In this document: in pieces, positions 24,869-33,413 of the stretch
How positions within the stretch are numbered: position 1 is the first letter of the stretch
How the letters are laid out: each line of letters starts with the position of its first letter
NCBI GenBank assembly: GCA_937898675.1
Contig: CALEJB010000053.1
Coordinates: 23,819-87,818, forward strand
DNA: 64,000 nt
Direction: 5' to 3'
DNA from: an uncultured Prevotellaceae bacterium
Lineage (GTDB): Bacteria > Bacteroidota > Bacteroidia > Bacteroidales > Muribaculaceae
The notes under the pieces: generated by a model
The model's database searches: none
The model's input: the letters and a program-made list of their open reading frames with translations, nothing else
What the model was told of the DNA's origin: nothing
Program-made: the position numbers and the translations under genes

Positions 24869-25750
24869 ATGGAACTGATAGACGGGAAAAAGACAGCCGC
24901 TGCCATCAAGGCCGAAATCAAGGCCGAGGTGGAGCAAATGATTGCGGCGGGCATGAAACGCCCGCACCTCGCTGCGGTGCTCGTGGGCCACGACGGTGGC
25001 TCGGAGTCATACGTCAAGAACAAAGTGATTGCATGCGAGCAGTGCGGTTTCAAGTCGTCGCTCATCCGCATGGAGGATGACGCCACCGAAGAGCAACTGT
25101 TAGACTGCATCCGAGGCTTGAACAACGATGACGACGTTGACGGCTTTATCGTTCAGTTGCCCCTGCCCAAACACATCGACGAGCAGCATGTCATCAACGT
25201 GATTGACTACCGCAAAGACGTTGACGGCATCCACCCGATGAATGCCGGCCGCATGGCGCTGGGCCTGCCGTGCTTCGTCTCAGCCACCCCGCTGGGTATC
25301 ATCACCCTGCTCAAGCGCTACAACATCCCCACCTCGGGCAAAAAATGCGTGGTACTGGGACGCTCCAACATTGTGGGCAAGCCTATGGCACAACTCATGC
25401 TGCAGAAGGAGCACGGCGACGCCACCGTTACCGTGTGCCACAGCCACTCGGCCACCCTCAAAGACGAATGCCGCGAAGCGGACATTATCATTGCCGCCAT
25501 CGGCCGTCCCAACTTTGTTACTGCCGATATGGTCAAGGACGGCGCCGTCATCATCGACGTGGGCACAACACGCGTCAATGACCCCAGCAGCAAGAACGGC
25601 TACCGCCTGAACGGTGATGTGAAGTTTGACGAAGTGGCGCCCAAGTGCTCTTACATCACCCCGGTTCCCGGCGGCGTGGGCCCCATGACCATCTGCTCGC
25701 TGATGAAGAACACCCTGGCAGCCGCCAAAAAGGAGTTCTATCCCGATTGA
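24869..25750 (+). CDS. folD: Bifunctional methylene-tetrahydrofolate dehydrogenase / methenyl-tetrahydrofolate cyclohydrolase
   Basis: A 293-residue FolD that interconverts methylene-, methenyl- and formyl-tetrahydrofolate in the cytoplasm, feeding purine and formyl-Met synthesis. The family signatures are visible: SESYVKNK with the catalytic Lys, VDGFIVQLPLPKHID, KDVDGIHPMNAG, the NADP site VVLGRSNIVGKPMAQLML, and the C-terminal TPVPGGVGPMTICSLMKNT. Length is normal. A separate folC gene is found 4 kb on and folP further right, so three folate genes lie in the window but in different operons. Confidence 0.97.
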   Translation: MELIDGKKTAAAIKAEIKAEVEQMIAAGMKRPHLAAVLVGHDGGSESYVKNKVIACEQCGFKSSLIRMEDDATEEQLLDCIRGLNNDDDVDGFIVQLPLPKHIDEQHVINVIDYRKDVDGIHPMNAGRMALGLPCFVSATPLGIITLLKRYNIPTSGKKCVVLGRSNIVGKPMAQLMLQKEHGDATVTVCHSHSATLKDECREADIIIAAIGRPNFVTADMVKDGAVIIDVGTTRVNDPSSKNGYRLNGDVKFDEVAPKCSYITPVPGGVGPMTICSLMKNTLAAAKKEFYPD

Positions 25751-25780
25751 CTTTTACCGATAACGAGACACATACAAGAT

Positions 25781-25816
25781 ACCGCTGCTGGCCGGGGCCG
25801 GCAGCGGTAATTGTTT
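25781..25816. terminator. Terminator between convergent folD and PBP1A genes
   Basis: ACCGCTGC at 25781-25788 pairs with GCAGCGGT at 25801-25808, with an inner GGC/GCC pair, followed on plus by AATTGTTTTG. Confidence 0.75.
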
Positions 25817-25842
25817 TGTCAAGCATTGTCCTTGACGGCAGA

Positions 25843-28290
25843 TTAGTCAAAAGCGCCCTCGACCGCCTCGTCCTGGCCGCCGCCACCTTCACCGGCATCG
25901 GCGCCGCCGCCACCGCCGCCGCCACCGCCTGACCGGCCGCCGCCAAAGAATGCGCCGCCGAACTCATCGGCACAAGCGTTGAATCCACTGGGGATAACAA
26001 ACTTGGTGCTCTGGCTATAAGGCAGGTTGCTATCATCAAAAATCCACTTCAGGAAGTAGCCCAGCACAGGAAGCGCCGCCTCGGCGCCCTGTCCGTAGGC
26101 CGTGCTGTTGAAATGAATATACCTTTCCTCGCCACCGACCCAAACGCCGGTCACCAAATCGGGCGTGAAGCCCATGAACCAGCCGTCGCTATTGTCGTTG
26201 GTAGTGCCCGTCTTGCCGCCCATCTCGGCCTGAATGCCATAGGCATAACGCAAACGGGAACCGGTACCGCCATTCACAACACTGGTGAGGAGGGTGAGCA
26301 TCTTGAGATAGGTGTCCTCGCTCATGATTTCGGTCTGATTGCCGGTGAACTCGGCAAGCACATTGCCATGGTTATCGGTAATGCGTGAAACATACATCGG
26401 TTCAACGCGCATACCGCCGTTGGCAAAGGCGGAGTAAGCGGCCACCATCTCGCGCAAGGTGACTTCGCACGAGCCGAGGCTCAATGCGGGCACAGGGTCA
26501 AGATAACTTGTGATGCCGAAACTGTGCATCCAACTTGCCAACTGCTCGGGAGCCATCGTGTAATAGCCATTGCGCTCAATCCAATTCTCGCGCGTGCCGC
26601 GCATGAAGCCAGCGGAGATTGAGTTAGCGGATTTTTCCAGAGCCGTGCGAAGGTCCATGGCACCATAGACGCCCTTGGGGTTATACACCTCGCCGTGCCA
26701 ATAGATGTTGGGTGCGCCGCCAGGACGAACCGAGCATGGCGTCAACCCGCCATTCTGCATCGCCTCGGAATACACGAACGGCTTGACGGTCGAACCAATC
26801 TGACGCCGTCCTGTGGCCACCATGTCATACTTGAAGAAACGGAAATCCGGGCCACCGACATAAGCCTTGACATAACCGGTGGTCGGGTCCATCGACATCA
26901 TGGCGCAACGCAGGAAGGACTTGGTGTAAAGCAGCGAATCCAGCGGCGACATCTGGGCCTCGAAGGAGCCATTGTAGCTGAACAGGCGCACGGTGGTCAC
27001 CGTCTTGAAATTCTCCATGATTTCGGCATCGGTCTTGCCCGCCTCCTTGAGCACACGGTAACGCTCGCTGTGGCGGATGGCCGCATTGATGAGCGCCTGC
27101 TTGCCGGCACTCGACAACTCTGAACGGTTGTTGGTATAGGGGTTCCTGGTGCCGCCGCGCTCACGCTGGAACGCGGGTTGGAGCGTCTGGCTCATGTGTT
27201 TGAGCACCGCCTTCTCGGCATAGTCCTGCATGCGCGAGTCGATGGTGGTGTAAATCTTCAAACCGTCGGTATAGATGTCGTAATGGTCTCCGTTGGGCTT
27301 GGTGTTCTTGTTGCACCAGCCGAACAAAGGATTGTTGACCCATGCGGTAGAGTCATCGACAAATGCCTGCTGGTTCCATGAGGGATAATCCTTGCGGCTG
27401 GGCTTCTTGGCCGTCAGCACGCGGCGCAGTTCCTCACGGAAATAAGGAGCCAGACCGTCGTTGTGGTCGGTGCGCTTGAATTTGGTAATCAGCGGTTTTG
27501 TCTTCAGTTGCTCGGCCTGGGCCGCATCGAGGTAGCCCGCCTTGACCATCTGGTCAAACACCACATTGCGGCGCAGTCGCGTGCGTTCATTATATCTAAT
27601 GGGGTTGTAATAGGATGGATTCTTGCACATGCCCACCAGGGTGGCCGACTCCTCGATGGTCAAGTCGTTGGGGTCCTTGCTGAAATATGTTTCGGCCGCC
27701 ATCTTGATACCCACCGCATTGTTCAGGAAATCGAACTGGTTGAAGTACATCTTGATGATCTCGTCCTTGGTATAATACCGCTCGAGCTTGACGGCGATAA
27801 TCCATTCGACGGGTTTCTTGAGTGCACGCTGAAAGATATTTTCGGACTCGGGTGAATAAAGCTGCTTGGCCAACTGCTGGGTAATGGTGCTGCCGCCGCC
27901 GGCACTCTTCTGGCCCATGATAATGCGCTTGACAACGGCGCGCCCAATGGCGCGGAGGTCAATGCCCGAGTGTTCGAGGAAACGGGAGTCCTCGGTTGCG
28001 ATGAGCGCTTGGCTCAGATAAGGGGACATCTCGTCAAAATCAACATAGATGCGGTTGCTGCGGCTGCGGTAGTATCGGCCCATCTCCACATTGTCGGCGC
28101 TGTAGATTGTCGTGGCAAACTTGTCGGTGGGATTTTTCAACTGGTCGATGGGAGGCATATACCCAATCACGCCATTGTAAATCAACACAAACAACAACAC
28201 CAGCAGTCCAATGAAAATGGCGAAGCCTGTCCACAACTTCCTGGTAATGCTGCGGGCCTGTCCCTTCTTTCCTGTAGTCTGTTTACTCAT
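25843..28290 (-). CDS. Class A penicillin-binding protein 1A (transglycosylase/transpeptidase)
   Basis: An 815-residue bifunctional cell-wall synthase. One membrane helix at residues 18-38 anchors it. The GT51 domain shows EDSRFLEHSGID (about 100-111) and GGSTITQQLAKQLY (132-145), which contain the catalytic Glu and lipid II site. The transpeptidase domain has STVKPFVY (the SxxK nucleophile), a SAN motif in EKSANSIS, and KTGTTNDNSDGWF. It polymerises and cross-links peptidoglycan in the periplasm. The last 38 residues are an unusual glycine-rich, then acidic, low-complexity tail (a run of nine Gly). A TACATTTG promoter element lies about 85 bases upstream. Confidence 0.95.
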   Translation of the reverse strand: MSKQTTGKKGQARSITRKLWTGFAIFIGLLVLLFVLIYNGVIGYMPPIDQLKNPTDKFATTIYSADNVEMGRYYRSRSNRIYVDFDEMSPYLSQALIATEDSRFLEHSGIDLRAIGRAVVKRIIMGQKSAGGGSTITQQLAKQLYSPESENIFQRALKKPVEWIIAVKLERYYTKDEIIKMYFNQFDFLNNAVGIKMAAETYFSKDPNDLTIEESATLVGMCKNPSYYNPIRYNERTRLRRNVVFDQMVKAGYLDAAQAEQLKTKPLITKFKRTDHNDGLAPYFREELRRVLTAKKPSRKDYPSWNQQAFVDDSTAWVNNPLFGWCNKNTKPNGDHYDIYTDGLKIYTTIDSRMQDYAEKAVLKHMSQTLQPAFQRERGGTRNPYTNNRSELSSAGKQALINAAIRHSERYRVLKEAGKTDAEIMENFKTVTTVRLFSYNGSFEAQMSPLDSLLYTKSFLRCAMMSMDPTTGYVKAYVGGPDFRFFKYDMVATGRRQIGSTVKPFVYSEAMQNGGLTPCSVRPGGAPNIYWHGEVYNPKGVYGAMDLRTALEKSANSISAGFMRGTRENWIERNGYYTMAPEQLASWMHSFGITSYLDPVPALSLGSCEVTLREMVAAYSAFANGGMRVEPMYVSRITDNHGNVLAEFTGNQTEIMSEDTYLKMLTLLTSVVNGGTGSRLRYAYGIQAEMGGKTGTTNDNSDGWFMGFTPDLVTGVWVGGEERYIHFNSTAYGQGAEAALPVLGYFLKWIFDDSNLPYSQSTKFVIPSGFNACADEFGGAFFGGGRSGGGGGGGGGADAGEGGGGQDEAVEGAFD

Positions 28291-28373
28291 ATCGTAGTAT
28301 TATTTCAGTCTTAACTTATTGACATTAAATTTATTGATGCCGCCAACACACGTTATCGGGCACTACTAAACTG

Positions 28374-28381
28374 CAAATGTA
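28374..28381 (-). promoter_or_regulatory. -7 promoter element for the PBP1A gene
   Basis: TACATTTG on the minus strand fits TAnnTTTG, 84 bases before the ATG. Confidence 0.55.
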
Positions 28382-28541
28382 ATCATTTTATCGCAGTAAC
28401 GGGCAACAAAATCGCCATTTATCGCCAAAATGTGGAATTATTGATTAAAAATGGCCGAACAATTTGGTGGGATGGGAAAAAATGCCGAAATTTGAAGTTT
28501 GAAACAAAACCGCAGACCACCATTTCACGACCACAGATGAT

Positions 28542-29399
28542 ATGAGAAGACTTATCGTCATTGCCCTCTTGCTGGCATTTATCACAGCCCCTGCCACGCT
28601 CGATGCCAGAAAGAAGAAAGACAACAAATATGAGAAAACAGCCGTGGCAGCCGAAAGCGCCGAGGCCTCCGACCAGACGCCGCGTGAAGTCAAGGTCACC
28701 GACGCCTCCCGCCAGCTCTACGGCGAGTGGGACATCGTGTCGGTGCGCAAAAAAAACGTGTACTCACTTGAACGGGCGTATCTGTACCTTGATTTTGCCG
28801 GCGGCAACAAGGTGTACGGCAACAACGGCTGCAATGTCATCAACGGCTCATTCCAGCTGAATGGCAACAACCTGAAGTTCAACGAGTTTATCAGCACCGA
28901 GAAATCATGCAACAGCGTGACGGCCGAGAAAACCATCATGCGCGCGCTTGAAGATGTGCGCAAATACACGCTCACCGCACGTTACAACGCCCAATACCTC
29001 AATCTGATGAATTCCAAGGGGTCTGTAATTGCCGTGCTCAAGAGGCACAACCTCGACGAGATGAACGGAGCCTGGGTGGTCAAGGAGTTGAATAATGTAA
29101 ATGTGATTGAGCACGACTTGCGCGTCGTTATCGATGCCGTAATGCAGACCATCCACGGCCAGACAGGGTGTAACATCATCAACGGCATCATCACCCTCGA
29201 CCCCTCCAAGGACATGGCTATCCAGTTCGAAGACCTTCACTCGGGCAACAACGCGTGTGAAGACATTGAGAAAGAGACGTCGCTGCTGCTCGCGCTTGAA
29301 AAGACAGAGTCATGCAAACGCATCAACCAGCAAGAGATGGCGCTAATTGACAAGCTGGGCAATATCGTCGCCGTGCTTCAACGCCTGCAACTGCGGTAA
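28542..29399 (+). CDS. Exported protein with two META domains
   Basis: A 285-residue protein with a signal peptide (MRRLIVIALLLAFITAPATLDA) and a Lys-rich linker. Two copies of a META/HslJ-like domain follow. Each begins with a Trp-containing strand (YGEWDIVSVRKKN; GAWVVKELNNVN) and contains the GxxGCNxxxG motif (GNNGCNVING near residue 97; GQTGCNIINGI near residue 212) and a conserved Cys (EKSCNSVT; NNACEDIE) that probably forms a disulfide. META domains occur in heat-shock lipoprotein HslJ and in secreted proteins; the function is unclear, so an envelope-stress role is only a guess. I see no clear TAnnTTTG in front of it. Confidence 0.86.
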   Translation: MRRLIVIALLLAFITAPATLDARKKKDNKYEKTAVAAESAEASDQTPREVKVTDASRQLYGEWDIVSVRKKNVYSLERAYLYLDFAGGNKVYGNNGCNVINGSFQLNGNNLKFNEFISTEKSCNSVTAEKTIMRALEDVRKYTLTARYNAQYLNLMNSKGSVIAVLKRHNLDEMNGAWVVKELNNVNVIEHDLRVVIDAVMQTIHGQTGCNIINGIITLDPSKDMAIQFEDLHSGNNACEDIEKETSLLLALEKTESCKRINQQEMALIDKLGNIVAVLQRLQLR

Positions 29400-29568
29400 A
29401 TGCGGGGCGCCAAACGGTTGTGGCGAATCATGAGCAGGGCGCCAGCATTAATCTGCAAGAGAATGCAGTCCACAGGCTTTGCGGCATCATTGGCCTATCC
29501 GTCAATCCATTCGGCTTGTTCTATAGCGAAACAATAAATTAAAAAATCAAATAAATGTGTCCAATAAA

Positions 29569-29600
29569 TTTGCACAAATGATTTTTTACATGTAATTTTG
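29569..29600 (+). promoter_or_regulatory. Promoter of the RNase P RNA gene
   Basis: TTTG at 29569-29572 and TAATTTTG at 29593-29600 with exactly 20 bases between. This is a consensus Bacteroidota housekeeping promoter, placed 10-20 bases before the RNA. Confidence 0.78.
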
Positions 29601-29614
29601 TGCACAAATTATAC

Positions 29615-30000
29615 AAAGGTCCAGTATGGCGGCTTGTCGCTCGTTAGCAATCCAATTGTTGCGAGAGGAAAGTCCGGGCAACACAGAGCATCACATTTCT
29701 TAACGGGAAGTTGCGGGTGACCGCAAGGTTAAGGTGACAGAAAACAACCGCCGCGCCCCACGTGTTGGAGATGCGGCAAGGGTGAAAAGGCGGGGTAAGA
29801 GCCCACCGGGCACTGTGGTGACACAGAGCGCCGCACTACCTGTGAGTTGCAAGATCATGTATACCGGCATCCAAGGGCTGCTCGTCCATTGCCGGGGGGT
29901 GGATCGCTATACCGGCGCAGCAATGTGCCGGACAGATAAATGACAGGCACCGTTCCCCCGGGAACGGCACAAAACCCGGCTTATAGCCATGCTGCCTTTT
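29615..30000 (+). ncRNA. rnpB: RNase P RNA component
   Basis: The conserved core of bacterial type A RNase P RNA is present in order: GAGGAAAGTCCGGGC near the 5' end, ACAGAAAA, GGTAAGAGCCCACCG, a late GACAGATAAATGA and ACAAAACCCGGCTTATAG near the 3' end. The P1 helix closes the molecule by pairing AGTATGGC (29623-29630) with GCCATGCT (29986-29993), followed by CTTTTT. Ends are approximate to within about 10 bases. It cleaves the 5' leader of precursor tRNAs together with RnpA. Two short frames inside (29734-29943 plus, 29836-30024 minus) are not genes. Confidence 0.96.
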
Positions 30001-30100
30001 TATATATTTTGTTATACTTGGCAACTACCATTAAATAATAATATTGTCACTGCGACGGTCACGTGAGTGGCCAGACAATTAGAAAAAGATATTCAACATT

Positions 30101-31432
30101 ATGGCCCGAAAAGAAGAATTAGCGCGTCAGTGGGAACGCACTATGGATTACCTGTTCAACAAGCGCCCTGCTTTTGAACGGGACGGTGCTGCAGGCTACA
30201 AACCAGGCCTGGGTACAAGCATCGCTCTTGACAAACTGTACAAAGAGCCGCACAGCGACTATCGCATCATCCACATTGCCGGCACCAACGGCAAGGGCTC
30301 CACGGCCCACATGCTGGCGTCATGCCTGCAGGAGTGCGGTTACCGCGTGGGGCTGTTCACTTCGCCACATCTGATTGACTTCAGGGAACGCATCCGTGTC
30401 AACGGGAAGAAAGTGAGCCGCAACTACGTCATGCAGTGGGTTACCAAATACAAGCAGCTGCACTTTGAAGACATTGAGCCCACGTTCTTTGAAATCATTT
30501 CGACAATGGCCTTTGACTACTTCAAGTGGCGCAATGTCAATGTCGCAGTTGTCGAGACAGGCTTGGGCGGCAGACTCGACAGCACCAACATCATCACGCC
30601 CGACCTGAGCATCATCACCAATGTGGGCCTGGACCATCAGCAGTTTCTGGGCAACACACTTACCGAGATAGCATCAGAAAAGGCCGGCATCATCAAGCCC
30701 GGCAAGCCCGTAGTCATCGGGCGCGCCGAGGGCGAAGTGCACGAGATTTTTGAGCAGAGGGCCGCCGATATGCAGAGCCGCATCCGTTTTGCCCAAGAGA
30801 AAAACGAGGTCACCGGCGCTGTCCACACCGATGGCATGCTGCGCATCACGACCAAGAACTACGGCACCATTGACTGCGAACTCACGGGCGACTACCAGGT
30901 CGAGAACGTGAACACAGTGCTGGTCACGCTCAACGAGCTCAAGCGCAACAAATATCGCGTCAAGGAGGGTGACGTGCGCCACGCGCTGGGACATGTCACC
31001 GAAAACACCGGCCTGATGGGACGCTGGATGAAGGTTGCCGACGAGCCGCTCACCATCTGCGACTCGGCGCACAACCCCGCCGCGTTTGAGCAAGTGCTCC
31101 GCCAACTCAAGAACGAGAACAGCAAGAAGCTTCACCTTGTATTGGGGTTCATGGCAGACAAAGACGTAAAATCCATCCTTGCCATGATGCCCAAGGATGC
31201 CGCCTACTATTTCACCAAGGCCAATATCCAGCGCTCGATGACAGCCAAGAAGCTGCAACAGGCCGCTGCGAAAGCCGAATTGCAAGGCGACACATACAGT
31301 AACGTGACCGAAGCCCTCGAGGCAGCCCGCAAGGCGGCCGGCAAGGATGACCTCATCTATGTGGGCGGCAGCATGTATGTGCTTGCCGAGCTGCTCCAAG
31401 GCCTTGGATACGGGGACGACGACAAGGATTAG
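30101..31432 (+). CDS. folC: Bifunctional folylpolyglutamate synthase / dihydrofolate synthase
   Basis: A 443-residue Mur-ligase superfamily enzyme that makes dihydrofolate from dihydropteroate and glutamate and then adds further glutamates. It has the P-loop IAGTNGKGSTAHML, then FTSPHLIDFRERI, the Mg-binding VVETGLGGRLDSTNII, and TNVGLDHQQFLGNTL. In the C-terminal domain CDSAHNPAAFEQVL and LVLGFMADKDV are typical. The protein is cytoplasmic. It stands 100 bases after the RNase P RNA, with no TAnnTTTG seen between, so it could be transcribed through from there. A long inverted repeat follows the stop codon. Confidence 0.95.
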   Translation: MARKEELARQWERTMDYLFNKRPAFERDGAAGYKPGLGTSIALDKLYKEPHSDYRIIHIAGTNGKGSTAHMLASCLQECGYRVGLFTSPHLIDFRERIRVNGKKVSRNYVMQWVTKYKQLHFEDIEPTFFEIISTMAFDYFKWRNVNVAVVETGLGGRLDSTNIITPDLSIITNVGLDHQQFLGNTLTEIASEKAGIIKPGKPVVIGRAEGEVHEIFEQRAADMQSRIRFAQEKNEVTGAVHTDGMLRITTKNYGTIDCELTGDYQVENVNTVLVTLNELKRNKYRVKEGDVRHALGHVTENTGLMGRWMKVADEPLTICDSAHNPAAFEQVLRQLKNENSKKLHLVLGFMADKDVKSILAMMPKDAAYYFTKANIQRSMTAKKLQQAAAKAELQGDTYSNVTEALEAARKAAGKDDLIYVGGSMYVLAELLQGLGYGDDDKD

Positions 31433-31452
31433 CCCCACCACTGCACACCAAC

Positions 31453-31495
31453 AGCCCCGCATGGCGACAGTCACATGACAACGCCATGCGGGGCT
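31453..31495. other. 14-bp perfect inverted repeat after folC, no T-run
   Basis: AGCCCCGCATGGCG at 31453-31466 is repeated inverted at 31482-31495, loop 15 bases. The bases after it on both strands are not T-rich, so it is not a classical terminator; it may still stop transcription or stabilise mRNA. Confidence 0.65.
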
Positions 31496-31606
31496 GGCAC
31501 ATGCGGCACGATGCCATCGGACTGCCGCAAGCGAGGCTTGTAATGTAAAACTTAGTAAAAAGGGGCATTGTTGCTATTAATTAATTTTAAAAACCGGGTA
31601 ATTATT

Positions 31607-31637
31607 ATTGCTGGTGCCATTTTTCATTGTACTTTTG
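31607..31637 (+). promoter_or_regulatory. Promoter for the HtrA-like protease gene
   Basis: TTG at 31608-31610 and TACTTTTG at 31630-31637 with 19 bases between. The ATG at 31711 is about 73 bases downstream. Confidence 0.65.
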
Positions 31638-31710
31638 GCACAATATTTGAATCGTTAAAATTAACAATTGAAAAATTAAAACCAACCATAAATTAACATT
31701 GAACAGACAC

Positions 31711-33252
31711 ATGAGCAAAAAGAATCTGAAATTAGCAGCAATGCTTGTTGCCGCGTCGGTCCTCGGGTCGGCGACCACCATGATGGCAACGAGCGAGTTG
31801 GAAAAGAAAGGCATCATAACCGATACCTATGTGGTGAACAAGGAAGGCCAGACCGACAAAAACGGTTTTGTCAAGACCACTGCTCGCGGCGCGGACCTGA
31901 GCCGCGACTTCACCGACGTGGCCGAGAGCACCATCAACTGCGTGGTGAGCATCAAGAGCTATGCCACCCCGCGCCAAAACATGTATCAGGGCGACTTTTT
32001 CGACCCGTTTGAGTTCTTCTTTGGCCCGGGCTTTGGCGGCCAGCAACGCCCTCGCCAGCAGCAGTCGCCCAAGAAGAGCGAGCCGCAACCCATGGGCATG
32101 GGGTCGGGCGTCATCATCAGCCCCGACGGCTACATCGTCACCAACAACCACGTCATCGACGGAGCCGAGAAACTTGAGGTGACCCTGAACGACAACCGCC
32201 AGTTCAACGCTACCATTGTCGGCACCGACGACAAGACCGACATCGCGCTCATCAAGATCAACGCCAAGGACCTGCATGCCGTCTCGTTTGGCAACAGCGA
32301 TGCTGTGCGTGTGGGCGAGTGGTGCGTGGCCGTGGGCAACCCCTTTGGCTTCAACTCCACCGTCACCGCCGGCATCATCAGCGCCAAGGCTCGCGGCATG
32401 AACGACGGCGGCAACAACGGCGGCATCAAGGCATTTATCCAGCATGACGCCGCGGTCAACCCCGGCAACTCGGGCGGTGCGCTGGTGAACACGGCAGGCG
32501 AGCTCATCGGCATCAACACGATGATTTACTCCCAGACCGGCAACTACAGCGGATGCTCATTTGCCGTGCCCAGCAACACCGTCAAAAAGGTGGTCACCGA
32601 CATCAAGCAGTATGGCTCGGTGCAGCGCGCCGTGCTGGGCATCAGCTACTCGGAGCTCACGGCTGACAAAGCCAAGGAGGAGAATATCACCGCCACCAAC
32701 GACGGCATCTATGTGGCCAAGGTGACCGACCGCGGCGCCGCCATGGAGGCCGGCTTGCAGGAGGGCGACGTGATTGTGCGCATGAACGGCAACCCTGTGA
32801 AGAACAGCGGCGAGATGCAGGAAGAGATGAACAAGCTGCGTCCGGGCGACAAGGCCGAAATTGAATATTACCGCGACAACAAGCTCAAGCGCGCCACCGT
32901 GGTGTTCAAGAACGACCAGGGCAACACCAAGATGACCAAGCAGAGCGACGTGATGTCGCTGGGATGCGCCTTCACCGAGCTCAGCAGCCAGGACAAGAAG
33001 GACCTCGCCATCTCCAAGGGCCTGAAAGTCGTAGGCGTCAAAGCCGGCAAGTTCAAGCGAGCCGGCATCCGTGACGGATTCATCATCACCGACATCAACA
33101 ACATGCCTGTTGACACGCGCGACGATGTGGAGACCATCTACAACCAGATTATGCGTAGCAACGACAGCGACAAGGTGATGTTCATCACCGGTTTCTACCC
33201 CACGGGCAAGAAGGTATACTATGCCGTTGACCTGAGCGACGACGAGCAATAA
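31711..33252 (+). CDS. HtrA/DegP-like periplasmic serine protease
   Basis: A 513-residue Deg/HtrA protease with an N-terminal hydrophobic signal or anchor (MSKKNLKLAAMLVAASVLG). The trypsin-like triad is visible: His147 in TNNHVIDG, Asp177 in DKTDIALIKI, Ser254 in NPGNSGGALVN. A Gly/Pro/Gln-rich loop (GPGFGGQQRPRQQQSP) precedes the protease domain, like the LA loop of DegP. One clear PDZ domain follows (GIYVAKVTDRGAAMEAGLQEGDVIVRMNG) and a second, weaker one at the C-terminus (VGVKAGKFKRAGIRDGFIITDINN). It degrades or refolds misfolded envelope proteins. A TTG at 31699 in frame is less likely as start than the ATG at 31711. The sigma-factor gene follows after 161 bases. Confidence 0.94.
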   Translation: MSKKNLKLAAMLVAASVLGSATTMMATSELEKKGIITDTYVVNKEGQTDKNGFVKTTARGADLSRDFTDVAESTINCVVSIKSYATPRQNMYQGDFFDPFEFFFGPGFGGQQRPRQQQSPKKSEPQPMGMGSGVIISPDGYIVTNNHVIDGAEKLEVTLNDNRQFNATIVGTDDKTDIALIKINAKDLHAVSFGNSDAVRVGEWCVAVGNPFGFNSTVTAGIISAKARGMNDGGNNGGIKAFIQHDAAVNPGNSGGALVNTAGELIGINTMIYSQTGNYSGCSFAVPSNTVKKVVTDIKQYGSVQRAVLGISYSELTADKAKEENITATNDGIYVAKVTDRGAAMEAGLQEGDVIVRMNGNPVKNSGEMQEEMNKLRPGDKAEIEYYRDNKLKRATVVFKNDQGNTKMTKQSDVMSLGCAFTELSSQDKKDLAISKGLKVVGVKAGKFKRAGIRDGFIITDINNMPVDTRDDVETIYNQIMRSNDSDKVMFITGFYPTGKKVYYAVDLSDDEQ

Positions 33253-33272
33253 CACCCAACCACACGACCGCC

Positions 33273-33308
33273 GATGGCGGCGACGGGAACAGCCCTGTCG
33301 CCGCCATC
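33273..33308. other. 12-bp GC-rich dyad upstream of the sigma-54-like promoter
   Basis: GATGGCGGCGAC (33273-33284) is inverted at 33297-33308. No T-run follows. It may be the 3' structure of the protease mRNA. It is also centred about 75 bases before the predicted start of the sigma-54-type promoter, a place where an enhancer-binding activator could act. Confidence 0.5.
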
Positions 33309-33337
33309 GCTGTCACGTGGACCGACAGTCCGCGGGA

Positions 33338-33355
33338 TTGGCACGATTATTGCAT
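33338..33355 (+). promoter_or_regulatory. Sigma-54 (RpoN) type promoter for the first sigma-70 gene
   Basis: The bases read TGGCACG (33339-33345), four bases ATTA, then TTGCA (33350-33354). This equals the RpoN consensus TGGCACG-N4-TTGCW, with GG and GC separated by ten bases. The predicted start is near 33365, leaving a leader of about 50 bases to the ATG at 33414. No TAnnTTTG element is seen in this intergenic region. RpoN itself is not coded in the window. Confidence 0.65.
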
Positions 33356-33413
33356 GTATCGTGCCGTTGCATCGAGCTTCGCACCACTAATCTCTCAGAT
33401 CACAGCAAATAGT

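Noticed and set aside
29734..30024. Short frames on both strands inside the RNase P RNA
   Set aside because: The RNA has conserved motifs and a closing P1 helix; the frames have no features of proteins.
31635..31652. Possible second sigma-54 site, TTGGCACAATATTTGA, before the HtrA gene
   Set aside because: The -24 half fits, but the invariant GC at -12 is GA, and a good TTG/TACTTTTG promoter overlaps it. Not accepted.
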